DNA of 64,000 nt from Reticulitermes lucifugus (Eukaryota > Arthropoda > Insecta > Blattodea > Rhinotermitidae), in the NCBI GenBank assembly GCA_026260175.1, contig JAKCWW010000888.1, positions 1 to 64,000 on the forward strand. Direction: 5' to 3'. The notes below the pieces were generated by a model that was not told the origin of the DNA, did not search any database, and saw only the letters and a list, made by a program, of their open reading frames with translations. Positions 44,350-54,929 of this stretch are shown here, in pieces. Positions within the stretch are counted from its first letter, which is position 1. Each line of letters opens with the position of its first letter. Position numbers and translations under genes: made by a program.

Positions 44350-46840
44350 ACCCTGTTTTACGTGTGATACGAAGCTTTCGTTACAAAACGGAATCAGCCA
44401 GTCGAAAACGAGTACAGACGGAAGAAGAGAACCAGAGGATGCAAAGTTGTACTCTTTGTGTGAATGGTAAATATGTTCACAGCACGGACCCATCTGATTA
44501 ATCGACAAAGTCAACACAATAAACAAACTCGAAAAGTATGAATTCGGGAATACAGGTGTTTTATTGTGTCTTGACTATTAGCTTAGCGATGGTACCCCTG
44601 TGATTAATGACGCAGCGCCTCTCCCGTCATGCCTTAACCCCCACCACCTCAACGTGAAATGATACTACCATGACACAGTTTTCTCGAATAAGGCATTGTC
44701 CCATAATTCAATACTATCCAGACCTAATATGCGCAATAACAAATTATTTTATCACCCGAGGGTTACATATAATTTCGTAAATCTCGCAAAATATTTGTCA
44801 CAGTGAAAGACAATTTAATGACTCGTACTTGTAGGCAAGTACCCCCAAACCCCCCAAAAAATCAAGCAATATATCTTTATGTGAAACACCGCTGTTACTT
44901 CTTTGGGCATCATAAAGCATTTTTACTAATATATTACAAGCTTTTGTTTCCTAATTATTTAAAGTAATTCCATGATAAGGGCATCCTGTAAGTGTAACTT
45001 GAAGAAAGCAATCTTCAGTATGGTAAGGCTTAGTGTTTAGTGACGTAACTGAAACGTCTGTTGGCATTATGGAATTAGATTCGTTGAATCGAAGTATGTA
45101 CATTTACAATGAATATAGGGTTCTCTGGATTATATCATTGTCTGGAATCTCGAACACAAATACGGTCTCCGTAGAAATTACAAGTCACTCCTACTGCGCC
45201 ATTTCCCACTTCAATACAGTAATTCAGTTGGGCAAGTACCCCTGAAGTTAATTCCCTCAGGGTATCTACCATAACAACAAACTGTACAGAGGATCAGAAT
45301 AATTTTAGATCATCAATATAGGTTCTAGTGGCTTTAAACTCGAATCTAATCAGATTATTAAAAACAATAGAATTTAAACTTTATTTCAGCAAGACTCAGT
45401 GAGTTTTCATAACAACTTAAACATACAAACAAGACACATAGAAATTCTATGTGCCTCCTGAAACACAATTATATATTCAATTTGCGTACGATGAATAGGG
45501 CTGAGAAAGGGAAGTGGATACGAGCCGTCTAGTAGAGAGAGAGAAAGCAGGTCGTTTCCGCGAAGATTTAATTCATGTAGAGGATGACAAGAGCCTAAAG
45601 GGAGAGAAAGAGGAGGACTGAGATCTATATCATGCAGCAGTCACTGACCTGGGGAACTATGAACACGGCAAAATAATAAAATACAACTGTATCACCAACG
45701 TGCAAATCTTCTTTATGTTATACGCCACTTCTAACACCAATTGTTCATTTGTTTCCCACAGGCCATAATGTACCACCTTTTATCAACATATTTGGTTGCG
45801 CTGTCAATTCGTATGCTATTTACCGACGTTGCATCAACTACATTGAATTGGACGTGAGATGCTACTTAATGGAGAATTGTGAGTAATGCAAACGTTATGA
45901 GTCGCCGCCTATTTAATGCACAGTATTTCCAGCAAAAAGGCAAAATTTAATGAAGTGACCATGCACTGCGACTTTATAAGGTTTCCAATAACACACGTAA
46001 AGTAATGTTGGACAAAATACACACTGACCGACTCTTCGGTGGATAAGGCTAACGTGTCTCTCTTTCATTACGAACAGCTCCTAAATATCACCCCACGAAA
46101 TAAATATGTAAACAAATTGTAAAGATTCGGATATTGGATGACTGATATGTGGATCGCGGATGTTCTCGTGCAGGTTGCTTAACTTCGAAGATAAAGGCAT
46201 TAAGATTCTCGAAACGTTGGTAACAGCCCCAACAGTCTTGACTCTTCCTTCGTTATAACTTTCCTTGTGTGTCGCGTCACTCAAAGGAGGAACATATTTC
46301 TGAGGCCAGCAACAGTGCGAAAGAAATTTTAATTTCAAACAGTTAGCGGTCTGTCACATCTTTAAAGTTTTATACTTTAATCTCCAAGAGAATGGCTTTT
46401 ATGTGCTCGCTACTCGCACCAAGAACACAGAGCTGTCTTCAAGTGTCGCCAAAACCGAGAAATAAAAGTGCTGTTACTGCAGTGACGAATGTCGTTTTAT
46501 AATGGCTGCGGTGTATATCGTAAAACACAAAGGGAGAGAGAAAATGACTGAAGAATATTACTCGATACAAGAAAGTTAAATGAAACACTAATTAAATCAT
46601 TTACCATGAAAGTAAGTAACAAAATAATTAAGATGATTAACAACTAAGAACAAAATTAAATGTCACTGAACATAATAACACAGGAAAGCTAGAACAATAA
46701 TTTATTTACTTACTTATGGTTTCTGTAATACTGCTGTCAATGACTCGCATTACACAGAGACGAATGTTAGGACGATTAGTAAATAATGATCTAGAAAGGA
46801 AGAAAGCGGCAGTGTCGTAATTTTGAAATCGACGTTCAAA
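44350..46840. other. No recognisable gene
   Basis: Frames up to 86 codons with no recognisable domain. A purine-rich patch lies at 45,525-45,630. No repeat was matched. Confidence 0.5.
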
Positions 46841-46844
46841 TTTT

Positions 46845-46930
46845 TCTGACAGGCCTGAGAAAAACCACGAAAAGTCTTAGCCGGGATATCGTCTCTCCGG
46901 CCTTGAATTGGAAACTCCAAATTATCGGGT
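46845..46930 (-). repeat. Repeat S5 body fragment
   Basis: GGCCTGAGAAAAACCACGAA and AAGTCTTAGCCGG match 53,038-53,070 (GGCCTGAGAAGGACCACGAA, AAGTCTCAGTC) at about 27 of 31 positions, and resemble the S5 body at 18,190. Confidence 0.55.
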
Positions 46931-46934
46931 ACAA

Positions 46935-47890
46935 GAAAGAAGTGCTGCTACTCTACAGCGAAGTTCGACGAGTAACTGACGTAGGTAGGTGGCGGTTAAA
47001 CAACTGTGCAGCTGCCAAGGACGTAGTTACTCTCAGCCTGACAGATGGCGTTCATTGTCAGGAGGTTTGAAAGTGTACATACGCTCACCTATATGAGACT
47101 TAACCGTTTAATTTTCAACGAGCCTTTTCACTAGTCATAATATGATCAATAAATAACTGAAATGTTTAATAATGAATTACGCAGTTAATATTGGTAACTT
47201 ATAACAAATGTAGGCCTAACAAAGTAGCAATTAGTAAATTCGCGAGACCAGCCCACAGTCGAACCGGTTAGCTCCTGAAGAAAGCGAGGTGCGTTGCCGC
47301 TTCAGCAAACGCGCCCACCAGTCTGCACTAATTACCATGTGTCATGCCATTCTGCCATTATGATACTACGAGAGGGCCAGCCAAGTGCTGTATGCTATGG
47401 ACCCCGACCACTTAAATAGCCCCTACTTAATAATTAAAGCTTCATTAGCCACGCAGCAAGACGAGAATGCAGGCTGAGAAGCTATCCTAGATTTACCGGA
47501 AGTGTAAGATTCGCCCTGTCTTTCAAGGTTATCTTCAGCCACAAAACTGATTACACAAGTCGAAGTGAACAACGCCGTCCGTCGCTACCGTGTCTGGAAT
47601 TTACGGTGTTCGAAGGGAGGAATAACGAGTAAAGTTGTTGAAACTTTGCACAGTAAATTTCAGGATCACAAAAGTGTTTGGCCTTGTGTGTTGACATAAA
47701 GTAAATTCGTCACTGAATACTTACTACTTATTCAGCTACATAGCAAATTAACTCTTTCCACGTTCAGTTTTTTGCATCACCCATGCCTTATTACGACTAT
47801 TAGCATAATGAAAATTTAGCGTCAGTAATTAAACGACACGCCATAAAAATGCATGCCTGAGTTGTGGTAGAGCTCTATGCAGTCTTTGTC
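46935..47890. other. No recognisable gene
   Basis: No long frames. A G+C-richer patch at 47,240-47,340 (CCAGCCCACAGTCGAACCGG) has no tRNA-like fold that I can close. Confidence 0.45.
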
Positions 47891-47899
47891 TCGGCAGTC

Positions 47900-48120
47900 G
47901 ATGGAAGTGACTAACTTCACGCACACGCCAATGTAACCCGGGGAAACAGCCCCCACTATCCACTGGATATGAGGCTGGTTGAGCCTCAAAGTCGGTCTTC
48001 ATACTGGACAAGAGAAATATCCCTCCATTTTTTTTTTCAGAAAAATGCCTGCAAATATCCCTCTTTATACCTGGAAATTAACCCCAATTCTACGGTCGTC
48101 CAGCCCGCAGTATTGTCACT
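47900..48120 (-). mobile_element. SINE family S3, disrupted copy
   Basis: On the plus strand CTAACTTCACGCACACGCCA, AACCCGGGGAAACAGCCCCC, TATGAGGCTGGTTGAGCC and GGTCGTCCAGCCCGCAGTAT follow the reverse complement of S3. The head and B-box region are distorted by an inserted A/T-rich stretch. Confidence 0.6.
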
Positions 48121-48261
48121 GTACTTGTCTGAGACATCCCGTCTACTGGCTTCCATTATTCCGATTAGGTCATATCCAGATGCCAATAAAGTAAAGGTAA
48201 ATTTCACCCTAGAACAGGCCATGAAGGGTAAGGGGGGGAGAAGAGGTATATCTACACTCTT

Positions 48262-48375
48262 TTTTATCCTCGGCGCTAGATGGGGGTGGGTGGTAAGCGC
48301 CACGCTCCGGCCACTTTACCTCCGGGAAACAGACCCGGTACCCACTGTACAGGAGGCTGGGTGAGCCCCAGAGAC
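48262..48375 (-). mobile_element. SINE family S3, 3' fragment
   Basis: GGCGCTAGATGGGGGTGGGT, CGCTCCGGCCACTTTACCTC, CGGGAAACAGACCCGGTACC and ACAGGAGGCTGGGTGAGCCC give a clean S3 body in reverse complement. It stops before the tRNA-like head, as in a 5'-truncated insertion. Confidence 0.8.
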
Positions 48376-48404
48376 ATTAAGATGCCAATAAATATATTGA
48401 GGCC

Positions 48405-48588
48405 TTCGTTTTTCTAGAATGTTATGCAGTATTTGTTTGCAGTCGTTTACCGACGTTTCGAAAAAACAGTGCAAGAAGAACCCTTCACCTAACAACATAC
48501 GTTGCGTAACATCCCAGAAGAGAGTTGGCCTCAACTGCACCGAGGCAGAAGCCTCAAATCTCGCAAATATATTAATATTTTATCTCTT
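48405..48588. repeat. Dispersed repeat P2 in inverted pair
   Basis: The left part contains CTAGAATGTTATGCAGTATT and TACCGACGTTTCGAAAAAAC in reverse sense. The right part has GTTGCGTAACATCCCAGAAG, then CTCAACTGCACCGAGGCAGA and AGCCTCAAATCTCGC in forward sense. Confidence 0.62.
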
Positions 48589-49084
48589 TCTTTACCGTGG
48601 AGGTATTGGGACATTTTTATACATGATATCACGCATCAATCTATACACGGCTTATTTCGCCTGACTACAGTCAGCGATCACAGCTGTTTCAGTTAGCTGT
48701 GAACAGGAATCCAGGCATTTAACTTCATTTAATTATATTGCTGTTGCATTAGGCTTTTAGTCAGCATATTTAAACAAGGCGATGGAAATGGTTTCCGTTT
48801 GCCGTCAGCTCGCAGACACGCGTCAGAAATAGCAACCACGCTATTCCTTGCACATATAAGTTCCAATGCTGAAAATGAAAATACTACGCTACAGTGCTTT
48901 TTTTTCAGTGCGACGGTTATTGCTATACATTTTACCCTTTAACATGACTCACAAGTACGAATAAAATGGCGAATTATGAGGCGACAGTCTCCTGTTTAAT
49001 ATTGTCACCGAAAACCCTTTTTGATCAACGTATATAACTGAGGTCTCCGTTCTTATAGCATCTGTCGCCTCGTGCCTGGGTAAT

Positions 49085-49275
49085 CGGTACTCGACGTTTC
49101 AAAAAATGGTACCGGTATTATCTTCAAGGCTAAAAATGTCCAAGAATATGAGACCACTACGTTATCTCGGAATGACGGAAACCAATCACGCAATGACGTG
49201 GCGCCACATCCCAGGAGAACGGAAGCCTCAACTTCACCACTTCACCGCTGTGAAAGCCTAAAACTCGCAGAGCAT
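49085..49275. repeat. Dispersed repeat P2, degenerate pair
   Basis: TCGGTACTCGACGTTTCAAA stands on the left in reverse sense. GACGTGGCGCCACATCCCAG, GAGAACGGAAGCCTCAACTT and CACCGCTGTGAAAGCCTAAA stand on the right in forward sense. Confidence 0.6.
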
Positions 49276-49279
49276 AAAA

Positions 49280-52200
49280 TTGTTTGCAGTGTGAGCTGCT
49301 TTACTTACTTGTAGGTAACGGGCATACGTTCTTTCGTAATGGGAGAAGTGCTATAAGCTGGTGTCAATATGTGTTACATATCGGTGTGAATTTGTGTTCT
49401 CAGAAAATAAAATGGGCAAACAATTCTAGTTGTACTCATAGGACACCACATACCAACATTTACATATGTGAAGGCATTAACATGGATTAACATGGGCTTT
49501 TGCACAGCCCCATACTCGTTACTGTCAGAGTACACGTACCCAAAGTGAGGCACTAGCACTTATGTCGCCCATTTTTCGTCATTAATTTAGCACGTGTTTT
49601 TGTGTTTCTTTTTACTGGCCAAAATAGAACCAATCGCTATAAAACGTTTTCACTTATTTATACATGTTTTCCTGAGTAGAAATGGCGCATTCGAGAACCG
49701 TCGTCTGAATTTACGACATTTCTTCTAGCAACAGTATTCAACGTCTATATCTGACGGATATATGCACAGCGATTTTAGATGAGTCACAAGTACTGAGCAA
49801 ACGCCCAATGTGCGTGTGGGAACGAACCACTGAGTGGTCTTGGCGAATACCACAAGCAAATCGACGGGGAATGACTAGTGACTTTGGACATTTAAAACAA
49901 TATCCCTGCTTACACGTCTGTATGTTTGGTAAAGGACGGGAAATGTAGTAATCTATGTCAAAGATGGTAACCTGTGCACTAGTGATGAATGAGTTGCATT
50001 CTGGGATGTACGAATGTAAGTCCTTCAGTTCGTCACCCACAACTCGCAAACTACATCGCTGTTTGGACTTCGTAATGCAAGAGAAGGAAATGGTGCTATG
50101 TGCTAGTATTATGACAGAGCTTGTATAGATGAACTTCATGGTGATTTCTCATCAATCTCGCTACACACAAATATTTATACTGGTTTACTGAACGCTCTTT
50201 TAACTGCAGAGGTCAGTTAACAAGACTCAGTTTTTTGGGATGTGCTACTTAGCAGACCTCAATGATAACATTCCTTCGATAATTACTTTCTTTTTTCTCA
50301 TTTCCTTCCCCTTCTTCCTCTTTCTCTCCCCACTTTCTTCTTACATCTCTTCCTTCTGTTTATTTATTTACAGAGTTAGTTATTTTCAAAGTCTATTTCC
50401 CGCCTTCACCTTACGTCTTTCCCCCATGACGAAACAATCCTTTCAGTGGCCACGGGTTACCATCAGACGTTCAAAGCCGCGGTCCCAAAACTTCCTTTCA
50501 TATATTCCGTACAATTTCCCCCGCTCTGCTTACTTTTACTATGAGGATGGAGCCACCTGTTTGCTACGAAACATTGGTACCTGTCTACTAGACAAAGGGC
50601 TGTCACAGCCCAGAACGCAATTATCTTTATATTTATGGCAGTAAAAACAAAAAATCGCTTTAGTGCCAAAAGCAACGCTGAGAACTTAGTCACTAAATTT
50701 TATCACTCCAATTTCATTGTTATGGAAACCCGCTAAAAATACAAATACTGTTTATAATAGTTCTGCTTCTTGATGCTTCCTTTTACCCGCAGACACAGTT
50801 TAGGTTAGCGTTAGAGAATCGGGAGTTTCCGAACAAGATATTAGGAGTGCTGATAACAGCGGAATGCCATCCAATATTCGCTGCATTCCGCGGGGCTCTT
50901 ATATGATTCGTCCGAGTGTCGTAATTACTTTTTACGACACCAGAGTGCTGTCGCGCGGCTGTTACCAAGATTCATGTACACCCCCCTTCGCAGCAGGTTT
51001 AAATGCGGTCGGCCCTGGCTGGAATATTAATCTACCCCTAACATGGTGACCAAACTTTTAAATAAAATTAAACATATCACTCCCCTTCATGGTCAAGGTG
51101 GGCAGGGGAATTGCTAGCGACACTGGTCGGTGTAGAGGGAGACTAATTAGGGCGAGGGGTGATTTTAGTCGTTATTGGGTAATGTGTTTACACTCATGAT
51201 TTAGTATGTAAAGGGTTGAAGACGTGACCATTTAGGGGTTGTTACGTACTTTGTGGGGATATCTGCAGCAGAAGTATTTTCAGCTGGTAGGCATGCAACG
51301 TAGTTTTTAACCTACAAATGCGAACCACCGACAAGTTTTGGTGACGTCAAAACACTACACTTTTATTAGGAAGTTCTCAGGTTCGAATTGAAGGTGGGTC
51401 ACTGGCTTTCCCGGCAGGTTTAATCGTGATTTTCTTAGTCCCTCCGCTCATTTACCGGAATAGTACTTCGAATGCACCACTCCAGGTGCCTTCCAAATTC
51501 TTTCCAAATCAGCATTCACTAATTTTCACAACTTGCGCTATACAGTCTGAAATAGCATCAATGTGCAATAAACAACAACGAAGGTCTGGACCAATATTTA
51601 AATCTCTCTTTAGAAGGAAAGGGTAGTAAAATTAATACTTTGTTTCCAAAATCTCATAATAACCTGTACATTTGTGTTGGAAACGTCATAAATTGCGTAT
51701 ATGAAGCAACAAAAAGCTACACGAAAATTTTAAATTAACTTATACCGTTATATTACAATTTTCAGACTGTACAAAACACCTGTAGACAACCTAACGTGTT
51801 TGTAAGGTATGAAGTGTTAACAGTACTGAGCTCAAAAGTGACGACTTTACAACTTCAAAATCGACCACAAATTCCTACCAACCGCCCCCCACCCCTTTGA
51901 GCAATTATATCCCTCCCTCTTGTAAGAGCACAAAGGACAATTTAAAGGTCACCAGGTCCACGCTCCACTGCAGCTGAAATGTTAGCCATCTCGGTAGCGC
52001 TGCAGTGTCGAACTGATTGTGAATCCAGGAAGAGACGTTTATGATATAATTTATATGTAAAGCACTGTGCGACCTGTTATAAGCGTTACATCATGTCTTC
52101 TGACGACTCTTTGCACAGAAACACACAGTATTCTGATCACGAAATAACGTGGCCGGCATCTGCCTGGACGACAACCAGCCTCTATACCCGGCGTGCAATA
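49280..52200. other. No recognisable gene
   Basis: Frames of 133 codons (49,738-50,139, minus) and 134 codons (50,240-50,644, plus) were read. The second runs through a pyrimidine-rich tract (50,285-50,355), which explains its Phe/Ser/Leu-rich start. Neither shows a domain. No repeat was matched. Confidence 0.5.
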
Positions 52201-52203
52201 AAC

Positions 52204-52394
52204 TTCATGTTCGCTTCAATATAGTTTTCTCGGGCGCACAGCCGCGTCAATTCGTTTGAATACAACGTTTCGGGNNNNNNNNNNNNNNNNNNNNNNNNNN
52301 NNNNNNNNNNNNNNNNNNNNNNNNCTGTGCGCCCGAGAAAACTATATTGAATCATGTCGCCGCGAAAGTTTTAAAACTTATATTCATGTTCGCT
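52204..52394. mobile_element. Penelope-like P1 inverted pair with 12-bp target duplication
   Basis: The left half (52,216-52,274), read in reverse, gives CCCGAAACGTTGTATTCAAA, CGAATTGACGCGGCTGTGCG and CCCGAGAAAACTATATTGAA. The right half (52,325-52,382) repeats CTGTGCGCCCGAGAAAACTA forward and runs on through CATGTCGCCGCGAAAG to AAAACTTATA, the same 3' end as at 25,409. TTCATGTTCGCT is repeated exactly at 52,204-52,215 and 52,383-52,394. So the inverted pair inserted as one unit. The 50 unknown bases fall at the apex of the hairpin. No coding part is seen. Confidence 0.75.
52275..52324. other. Assembly gap (50 N) at a palindrome apex
   Basis: Unknown bases inside the P1 inverted pair. Hairpins commonly break short-read assembly, so the gap length may be nominal. 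Confidence 0.99.
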
Positions 52395-52465
52395 GCTTGC
52401 GTGATTAACAGCTTGAAAGCCTATAAGTTTGCCCGAATTCTTTAAGGCCTGAAGTTCACCTAAAT

Positions 52466-52649
52466 CACGGTCTCCAACCCGCGGCCCGCGGACACATTTG
52501 TAAATTATGTATGCACTATAAAAATTACACAGTAATCTAGGCAGTTACTCGTAGGTATACCACTTACTCCTATTTGTCCACGTGCAGCCCGCGAACAAGC
52601 CCACAATAACCGGTGTGGCCCTTTACCATACAAAGGTTTGAGACCCATG
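52466..52649. mobile_element. hAT-like MITE
   Basis: Terminal inverted repeats start CACGGTCTCCAACC and, read inward from the right end, CATGGGTCTCAAACC. The interior has CGCGGCCCGCGG and GTGGCCCTTTACCATA. Flanking octamers ACCTAAAT and ATCTAAAC (6 of 8) fit the 8-bp target duplication of hAT transposons. 184 bp, non-coding. Confidence 0.7.
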
Positions 52650-52999
52650 ATCTAAACACTACTTAAAAGTTTAAGTCCTACCTCACAGCAAACACATTGC
52701 TTCTCCGTTACAAAAATTAACTGGTTAATGTTGGTTAGTGAAATAATCTGTATTTGTAGTGAAGAGATACGACAGAAATAAATACAATTTATGGTAACAT
52801 AAAACACACAATTACCACTGTGTTCTCAGGAATTTACGGAATTTAGGATATTATGAAACAGCTCGCGCGCTTATGTGTGGGTGACATCCAAGACAATGGA
52901 TAAAGAATAAATATTGATATCAGCAGTTCAGGAAATATATCTCCAAGTAGTGAGATAATTAATGATTGATTAATTGGTAAAGGATTTAGAAGGAAGCAG

Positions 53000-53090
53000 T
53001 CGTGGCCTGATTTGAAGTAATCTGGTAGTGGACTGGACGGCCTGAGAAGGACCACGAAAAGTCTCAGTCATATTATCGGAACTCCGTATC
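53000..53090 (-). repeat. Repeat S5 body fragment
   Basis: TGGCCTGATTTGAAGTAATC and GGCCTGAGAAGGACCACGAA then AAGTCTCAGTCAT. The second phrase matches 46,855-46,885. The first resembles 5,545-5,570. Confidence 0.5.
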
Positions 53091-53514
53091 AACATTAAGA
53101 TGATGGGCTGAGTGAAGAAGAGTTGGTTGATAAGAGACTGCTGTATGGGAGGCACGCCTTTCGAATCTCCTACGGACTAGAAGCTAACACGACCAACCTT
53201 TTCTAACTATAATTTTGGAAATGTTGGAAAATAATCTAGAAATAGGCCACGATATCCTGTTTTAAAATACTTATGTTCTAACCATTGAAAGTTATCTCTC
53301 CAATCGCTCAAGCAGATAGGCTTAAGATCTGTATTTAAGAGAATTCCATTTCGAATATCGGTAACAATATCGATTATAGCGAGTGCAGATTTACGTTTCT
53401 TTTTACTTCTTTAAAGTGTTACATAAGTGTGATGTAAATTGCTGAGATGATATAGCATTGGAGATGGATGAATGACGGAGCATGGAGCATTGATAAACTG
53501 ATAATGACAGGGAC

Positions 53515-53655
53515 AACCGGATGTACTGTAAAAAAGCCTGTTCCGGTGCTATTTTTTTCCACCACTAATTAGTCATTGAATGGCATGGGATCGACCTCAG
53601 GCCTCCGCCGTGACATACTGGCGACTAACCGCCTGGCCCATTGTTCGCAATTCCT
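53515..53655 (-). mobile_element. SINE family S2, copy 4, degenerate
   Basis: CCTGTTCCGGTGCTATTTTT, TTCCACCACTAATTAG, GGGATCGACCTCAGGCCTCC and GGCGACTAACCGCCTGGCCC follow the reverse complement of S2. The 3' part is missing. Confidence 0.6.
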
Positions 53656-53659
53656 CCTC

Positions 53660-54720
53660 GAATACTCCAGGATATTAACTTAAATTAGTCCACGACCCTG
53701 TCATTTTAAAACATTTCCAACTCATTATTCGCTAATCCTACAATTCGACGGTATATGATATGACTTACAAGAAGCGTTGTTAAACGAACCATAAGTAAAT
53801 AAATAGTTTAAATTTGATCAAATTACGAAGTGTACACAAAGTCTTCAAATAAACTAAGACTGAATAAATTCGCTAAATATATTTGGGAATAAATACGCTA
53901 AAATTATTGGACAAGAAAGGTTATTTGAACTTTATGCAAGATTTAGTTTAACCACACATACACGTTACGCCGTCTATGAGCTCACGTTTCCTACAAACAC
54001 TGAAAGCACTCCGCATCCGAAAAGCAGGTTAGAAACCCAGACCCCATGCTCGGGGTCACCAATTCACAGAAAGCGAACAGAATACAAATCACAGCCACGC
54101 GTGCTCCACAATCGAATTACACTGCAAACTTGCTGAATTGTCCGTTCGATTGATCTGCCCTCAGTTCACTGCCGAATTAACTGTTATCATCAAGGTGGCA
54201 CTGACCAATGATTTAAATGGATTCTGTATTAACATTGAAATGTTGTTAATTTCAGAGGAACAATTACAAACATGGCAGTCTGTACATAATGAAACACGGC
54301 TGAGTCCCCGGCTTGAAGCAGTCATTCTGCAGTACTGGAATTTACATATTTGCGCGAAGATTTAATTGCAAATTTTAACTGACTATATAGATAATCAGCT
54401 AGACATGTTGTTATCGAAACAGCTAAACAAATAGGGATATATGTAAGTAGGGAAATAACTAAGTACACAACGAGTGAAGCAACTCACCAGACAGCGAAGC
54501 AAATAAGTAGTTACGTTGTTCAACTGCAAGGCATCTATGTACATATGTCGGCAAATACCTACAAATAAAAGTAGTCACACATCTACCAGCTAGCTAAATG
54601 GCTAGCCAAGCAGAAACAATTAACGTAATCCATTTTCCGTCCAACAGATTGATTACACAGTATCTGATCCAACAAACTGCACAATGAATAGTAAATAATC
54701 ATTTGTGACTTACGTCCCTC
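53660..54720. other. No recognisable gene
   Basis: A 75-codon frame at 54,138-54,365 shows no domain. Otherwise anonymous A+T-rich sequence. Confidence 0.5.
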
Positions 54721-54724
54721 CTAC

Positions 54725-54925
54725 ATGTTTCGACATCTACAAGGTCATCATCATTATCCCTGATGGTCCTCTGGGTTGCGACACCGTGTAGTCGTCTGTC
54801 CGAATGAAGCAGAAGCCTATCCTTCCGCAAAGTCAGTGCCCACTTACCAGACTGCATGGCGTTATAACCCAGATGATTACAACCCAAATCTTCACCGCCA
54901 TGGAAATCGTGATCTCACTTCCTTG
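54725..54925. repeat. P2-type inverted pair with hammerhead-like core
   Basis: On the minus strand, ATGATGATGACCTTGTAGAT, then GTCGAAACATGTAGG (54,727-54,755) is a hammerhead-like core. Rightward, TCCTCTGGGTTGCGACACCG and TGTAGTCG lie in reverse sense. CACTTACCAGACTGCATGGC, GTTATAACCCAGATGATTAC and TCACCGCCATGG follow in forward sense. Confidence 0.6.
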
Positions 54926-54929
54926 TTTT

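Noticed and set aside
47240-47345. A degraded tRNA or SINE head (CAGTCGAACCGG)
   Set aside because: Only a weak B-box-like string; no A-box at the right distance and no match to the other families.
50240-50644. A 134-codon frame with a hydrophobic start that looks like a signal or membrane segment
   Set aside because: The hydrophobic part is produced by a pyrimidine-rich DNA tract (50,285-50,355), so it is compositional.
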